NCBI GenBank assembly: GCA_947359465.1
Contig: OX375872.1
Coordinates: 83,198,931-83,262,930 of the forward strand
Reading direction: 5' to 3'
Length of the DNA: 64,000 bases
Origin: Metellina segmentata
Lineage: Eukaryota; Arthropoda; Arachnida; Araneae; Tetragnathidae
In this document: piece after piece, positions 59,465 to 64,000 of the stretch
How the letters are laid out: every line of letters begins with the position of its first letter
Position numbering within the stretch: the first letter of the stretch is position 1
Notes under the pieces: generated by a model
Told to the model about the DNA's origin: nothing
Database searches by the model: none
Seen by the model: only the letters and a program-made list of their open reading frames with translations
Translations under genes and position numbers: made by a program

Positions 59465-59694
59465 ACGAGGACAACATTTCGAAACTTTGAACAATGTTCA
59501 GATTTTTGACGAGGTCTACCCGAGTCGAACTTCCCTCTCCACACCCACCCACCAACGCGAGGACGTTTGAGACCACCACAGATTTAATGTGTGCCAGCCC
59601 CCCCCCCCGTACACGACGGTCTGTCTTTGGTTGGATTTGAACTCGCAACCCCCCAGTTGCTAATCCGATCTATCAACTAGGCTTGCACGACCCT
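59465..59694 (-). mobile_element. SINE-A copy, head 1, 3' truncated
   Basis: Head at the right with B-box GCGAGTTCAAATCCAACC (rc of about 59631-59648) and the AGACCGTCGTGTACGGGG block, here with a C-run at about 59599-59609. The body runs to about 59465 and lacks the last 60-80 bp of the family. Confidence 0.78.
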
Positions 59695-60636
59695 AAAAAC
59701 AAGGTGATGGAGTATCTTTAAAATATTTCCTATGACCTGATTTCAGTACTCTATCTGTAGTTTGAGTGTCGTTCTATAGAAAGATTACATCCCCTAGCTA
59801 TAATTCAAATTCATACATCACCTAAGGATAAATAATAAAAGTACACTTTCTGGGAGTTTCCAGCCATCAAGGATGAAAAGGAAATACCGTTTATCATCCT
59901 GGAATGGCGAATATAGCTTACTAATACTCCGTTCTGATCTACTTAATAAGAAGGTTATGTTGTGTTCATGAAAATGTGGGCGAAAAATAATAAAACGAAA
60001 TTTCGCAATTAAGCTTCGATTTTGGGAAGAGTGCCAAAACGAAAAAAGTCTGTTCCTAAGCGCCACCAATTCTCAAAAGTTCGCTTTCGCAGATATCCAA
60101 TGCCCCACCCCGCTGCAGTCACGACCTAATGATTAGACTTAAAAATAAACCCAGTTTTCGTGATGAGTTACTAGAAATAGATTGGAGAAGCTAAGATTAG
60201 GGGATACATTTTTTTTCACCACACCCTTGATAATGAACATCTTTTTCGACTTGGGAAACATTTCTATTTTTCTGACTACTTTGGAGGTGAAAGAGAACAT
60301 TCGCATGATTAATGTTGCGTCTGTTCAAACTTCCGAGCGAATTAATTAAAGTGGTCTCGAAAGAAATCAATTGACTTTTTCCAAAATACATCGTGAGTAA
60401 CAATCGGGATGTTATCGGTGTCCCACAGAAAGTTATTTGAAAAATAGGAATGTGTTAAATGAATGTTGGCGAATGCCTCTTTGAAATGAAAAAAATTCAT
60501 TCATACTTTTCTCAGCATACCAGCTGACACTTCACATTTTTACCTCATATGTAATTTATGGAGGTTGCAAATCAGTACTCCATTCTTTTGAAGTGTTAAT
60601 TTTTTGGTAAGATGTTCAGCAAGTATATTAGTAGGG
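59695..60636. other. No recognisable gene or repeat
   Basis: Two minus-strand frames (59818-60069 and 60197-60403) of 83 and 68 codons have no motif. Otherwise featureless. Confidence 0.4.
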
Positions 60637-60930
60637 AGTTGACTTTACGTCACAGTGGAACAACACAATCTGCTATTCGCGACGATCAGGGATCAATCTC
60701 GAAGTGAAAGATCCGAGGGCAACACTGGTACTTTTCAACCACTGTCAGATGACGAGGTCATCACCCGAGTTGCCACCCCATTCATACCACACCAACGTGA
60801 GGAAATTTGAGGCCACAGCTTATTTAACGTGCATCAGACCAGTAAAAATTTTGTTTTGGATCTAGTTTCGAACTCGCAACCATCTGGTTGCTAATCAGCT
60901 GCACTACCAACTGGACTACCACCGGCCCCG
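60637..60930 (-). mobile_element. SINE-A copy, head 1
   Basis: Near full-length minus-strand SINE-A. The head ends GGGGCCGGTGGTAGTCCAGT (rc of 60911-60930) with A-box TGGTAGTCCAGTTGGTAG and B-box region GCGAGTTCGAAACTAG at about 60865-60880. Body blocks ACGTGAGGAAATTTGAGGCC and GTCAGATGACGAGGTCA; 3' end AGTTGACTTTACGTCAC at the left. Confidence 0.8.
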
Positions 60931-61161
60931 TAAATATATTGGCTATATAAAATTTCATGAATAAAATTTAATATGTATTATTTGACAGTATCGCAAAAAA
61001 TGAATTCGATTTACAAGTGAAACACACTAAGTCAACATTTTTAAGATATGAGTTTTTTAGTTTTTCTAGAACAGAATGTGTTGATCTTTACAGAAAAGAA
61101 ATATTTCTCCACTAAGTCATTTTTGTTTGCATGAAGATTAGATTTATTCTTGAGAAACACA

Positions 61162-61376
61162 CTTAGTCGTCTTGCAGGTGTTTTTACTATGTATTAGCAA
61201 AACTGACTAGTTCTTGATGGACCAGAAATCTAGTCATTAGAAAAAAACAGACCAGTTCTTGATCTCGTCATCATAAAAATATCAGCATTATCTTGATGAC
61301 AAGATACCTCGCCATTCTCAAAATTGGTCAAATCTTGACGGACGAGATATTTTATCAAAACCACTTGGAGGGTTAG
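61162..61376 (+). mobile_element. TTAA palindromic repeat, copy L
   Basis: The left end is eroded (CTTGCAGGTGTTTTT). The right end AACCACTTGGAGGG is followed by TTAG. Interior module order as in copy K: ACTAGTTCTTGATGGACCAG, CCAGTTCTTGATCTCGTCAT, ATTATCTTGATGACAAG, AAATCTTGACGGACGAGATA. Confidence 0.78.
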
Positions 61377-62120
61377 GGAGTTTAGAAGTGAATATAATTT
61401 TTCCCGCATCCGCTTTCTCAGAACTATATTTTCGACTCAATATGTTTCACCTGAAAATCGACGATATATAAGGAAACTGAAACTACATAAAATAATACCG
61501 TGTGGCACTAGAAAACCAAATTAAAGTGAAGTATTGTTACTGGTCCAATATTATGAGAAAGGAAATAATGAGCTGGTGCACTTTGCAAGTCTAATCATGA
61601 ACAATTATGGTATTGAGTTAAAGAAATATACTATTCCTACCTTTTAAGACATCCTTCTATAAATAATAGTGTTTTTGACTGTAAGGGACTTTTTATATGT
61701 CAACAACCTATTGGAGCTCGTCTGACTTCTGTCAGATGAGTGGGATTAGAAACAACAACAACAACATAATAGTGTTGCTACTAAACTAATGTTATCTGGA
61801 AAGGAAAACTAATTTCTCATATTAATTTACTTTGAACAGGTAGTCATAAAACTACACTCATCTCCAAAATTATCTTTATATACAGAAAAATAATTATATT
61901 CCATGAAATATCAATTCAATGTAATCCATTCTTGCAGGGAATGTGTGAAAGATAAGTCTTATTAGAATTATCTAATCAAAAGTGTTCAAATGGTTTCTGA
62001 TATGCAAATCAAGGCGTTACGTCATCCGACGGTGAATCAAGCGCTTTGCGCAAAGTGAATACCTGAGTGAATTTCTGCAATGCAGCGTTTGGTTTCAGTG
62101 TGTAAGCACTCGAAACGGTT
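61377..62120. other. Spacer with a SINE-B tail fragment
   Basis: About 61720-61766 ends AGAAACAACAACAACAAC, the 3' tail of SINE-B (compare 10842-10870 in reverse). ATATGCAAATCA at 62002 is shared with the 3' side of the 35-kb Tc1 relic. The rest is unassigned. Confidence 0.5.
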
Positions 62121-63110
62121 TGTAATGACTCCGAAGTATCATTTGGAAAAATGATACTTCGGTTTAGTCTCTGAAGTGGCGCATTATCGGCCGTTTAGAA
62201 GCAGGGCAGACAATCTTGGAAGCAGCGAGATGTGTGAATATTTCAAGACAGACAGTGTTTGCGCAATGGAAACAATTTAAAAACTTTGGAACTGTTGTAA
62301 GGAGGCCTGGACAAGGTCGTAAACATATAAAAACTGCTTCTCAAGATCGATATATGGCAATAACTGCCCATAGTAACAATAAGTCTACTAATCGGCGGTT
62401 AAGTCCAGAGCTTGCGTCGCTTCGGAAACTGTTGTATCACGGCAAACTGTATACAGAAGTCTCAATGAAAAAGGTCTTTATGCCAGAAAACCAAGGGTAT
62501 GTGCTTCGCTGTCTTCACAACACAAGAGGGGTCGCTTTAATTGGTACAAAGAGCATGAGAACTGGAGTCAGCACCACTGGACCAATGTTCTCTTTACTGA
62601 TGAGTCGAGGTTTAGATTAACATCTGATTCTAAGCGTTTTAACATTTGGAGGGAGTCAGGAACGCGTTTGGTAGTGCAGATGTGATGGTGTGGGGTGAAT
62701 TAATGATCACTGGACGTGCGTCCCTACACGTTTTCAACAGATGATCTGTGACCGTGCAGAAATATCGGGATGAGGTCGTAGAATGTTATGTAAGATTTTT
62801 CAGAGGTGAATATTGATCTGATTATTTATTTATGAACGATAATACTCGATCACATCGAGCAAACCTCACTGACAAATTCCTTGAAAATGATGCCATTGAG
62901 CGAATCCCGTGAGTAGCAAAATCTCCTGATCTGAACCCGATAGAGAACTTATGGGACTACCTTAGAAAAGCAGTTTCTAAGACATCCTCCTCCTAGAGAT
63001 ATACATTCCCTGAAGAGAGCATAAGAAGTGTGGAACTTAATTCCTCAAACTGTGGTTAACGGTGTTATCGCCAGAAATGAAATCACGTTGTGATATGTGT
63101 GTATAAGTCA
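62121..63110 (+). pseudogene. Tc1-like transposase pseudogene (D34E type)
   Basis: Near full-length, frame-broken Tc1 transposase. The helix-turn-helix region reads RWRIIGRLEAGQTILEAA (from about 62176), then ISRQTVFAQWKQFKNFG and VVRRPGQGR, the usual linker between the two DNA-binding subdomains. Catalytic blocks: FTDESRF (Asp codon 62599), NDNTRSHRANL (Asp codon 62838) and SPDLNPIENLWDYL (Glu codon 62943). 34 residues separate the last two, so the triad is intact in DNA though split by frames. An in-frame TGA near 62910, stops near 62680-62700 and at least two frameshifts inactivate it. The start region carries a perfect hairpin (next entry). Confidence 0.85.
62133..62162. repeat. Perfect 13-bp inverted repeat
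   Basis: CCGAAGTATCATT and its exact reverse complement AATGATACTTCGG are separated by 4-6 bases. It lies where a Tc1 transposase would begin (MTPKYH-like codons) and probably arose by a small inverted duplication inside the gene, not as a terminator or operator. Confidence 0.85.
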
Positions 63111-64000
63111 GGGGCGATCATATTCCATATTAAATTCATTAGCCTTCTTTTACTTCCGAGTTATTCATTTTTTGTTCTTATATCTCCTTAATGTTATTGC
63201 CGTTGGTATGGTTTCATGCTACAGTTTTATATCATATGCAGTGTTCTTAAACTTTTTCCTCTGTATTTATGTGTTATTATGTCTCATTACAGACAAATTC
63301 ATAAAATTATAGTTCACAGTTTCAGAGAAATACGTCATTCTATGCATTTAAAGATAATTTTGGACGTACACCATTGTATTTATAGAGTACATAATATTTA
63401 TATGGATCTCTAAGTCCTAAACCTTCCAATTACCAAACACTTCTACATGCTTTAATATGTAAAACTCAAGATGAATTTCTGGAAGATCTAAAATATTGAT
63501 TGTAATGATTTAAATTCCTTCCCCCAGTGTACGAATTTATTATTTCGAGAGAAAAGAGGTCCTTAAAAAGTGAAAACTAAGCATTTTCAGATATTTTTTT
63601 CGCATGTCATTATTTGCGTTGCTTAAATTTTATATTTTGGATGATTTGTTTGCTTAAGTAAAAATAATTTCAGATACTGCCTTCGAAAAGTTAAACCCCA
63701 AGTAATAAATTTGATTTAATTCTTAAAATTCAGCGTTTGTTAACTTTTCATTTTAATGAAAAGTAGATGATTCAGTTATTTATTCGTTTAAACCAAAATA
63801 AAAGTTAAAAAATTACATTTAGGGTTATTTTCTCTCTTAATGGTCGTTTCACACTTTGTGCATTTGGTTAAAAAAAAAACAATTTCTCTGTAGTACGGTG
63901 GAGTCAAATGATCTTTACTATTGAGCATGGCACCTGAATTTGATGCAAGCTTTGCGTCGACGATTCAACGATTCAATCATGTGACCTAGGCAACATAGGA
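63111..64000. other. No recognisable gene or repeat
   Basis: AT-rich to the window end. Two overlapping frames at 63097-63413 (71 and 65 codons; the first is hydrophobic, rich in Phe, Leu and Tyr) are most likely chance frames in T-rich DNA. CGACGATTCAACGATTCAA near the end is a 9-bp tandem duplication. Confidence 0.4.

Noticed and set aside
63097..63312. Small membrane protein (hydrophobic 71-codon frame)
   Set aside because: T-rich DNA yields Phe/Leu/Tyr-rich frames by chance, and it overlaps the end of a Tc1 relic.

Overview
This is an AT-rich (by eye about two-thirds A+T) stretch of a repeat-loaded animal nuclear genome. It holds many decayed Tc1/mariner copies, piggyBac and hAT remnants, a Ty3/gypsy-like relic, several families of tRNA-derived SINEs and short inverted-repeat elements, together with long (TA)n tracts. 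There is no operon structure, no convincing host exon and no tRNA, rRNA or snRNA gene. The repeat complement fits a large arthropod genome. An arachnid such as an orb-weaving spider is my best guess, but that is an inference and weakly held. The window is best read as intergenic or deep intronic sequence.

Layout. 0-5 kb: a diverged tandem duplication of about 390 bp, the first copy of a TTAA-flanked palindromic repeat, and a deleted Tc1 element. 5-13.4 kb: a (TA)n tract, SINE copies, one copy of a 0.42-kb TIR element, and a mariner relic split by a SINE. 13.4-18.3 kb: nothing recognisable. 18.3-23 kb: SINE fragments, a palindromic repeat whose 45-bp unit has been amplified in tandem, and the second 0.42-kb TIR element. 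23-27 kb: empty. 27-31 kb: an hAT C-terminal relic, a TIR-bounded piggyBac-like relic and another palindromic repeat. 31-41 kb: (TA)n blocks, a Tc1 relic, a head-to-head SINE pair, four palindromic repeats (one at 32.8 kb, three clustered at 37.7-39.4 kb) and a fold-back structure of about 1 kb. 41-47.8 kb: two more palindromic repeats, a possible LINE end and a second deleted Tc1 that has been hit by a SINE. 47.8-57 kb: mostly empty apart from the third 0.42-kb TIR element. 57-64 kb: a gag/protease relic of an LTR retrotransposon split by a SINE, two more SINEs, the twelfth palindromic repeat and a fourth Tc1 relic.

The genes here do not work together as a pathway. What links the features is transposition history. 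TTAA-flanked elements with CCC...GGG termini sit near a piggyBac-type transposase relic. Two Tc1 elements carry the same internal deletion. SINEs inserted into older transposons give a relative age order. The most promising undescribed items are the 12-copy palindromic TTAA family, the long fold-back at 39.6-40.6 kb, the three-copy 0.42-kb TIR family, and a SINE body joined to two different tRNA-like heads. All comparisons were made by eye; no alignment, database search or expression data were available.
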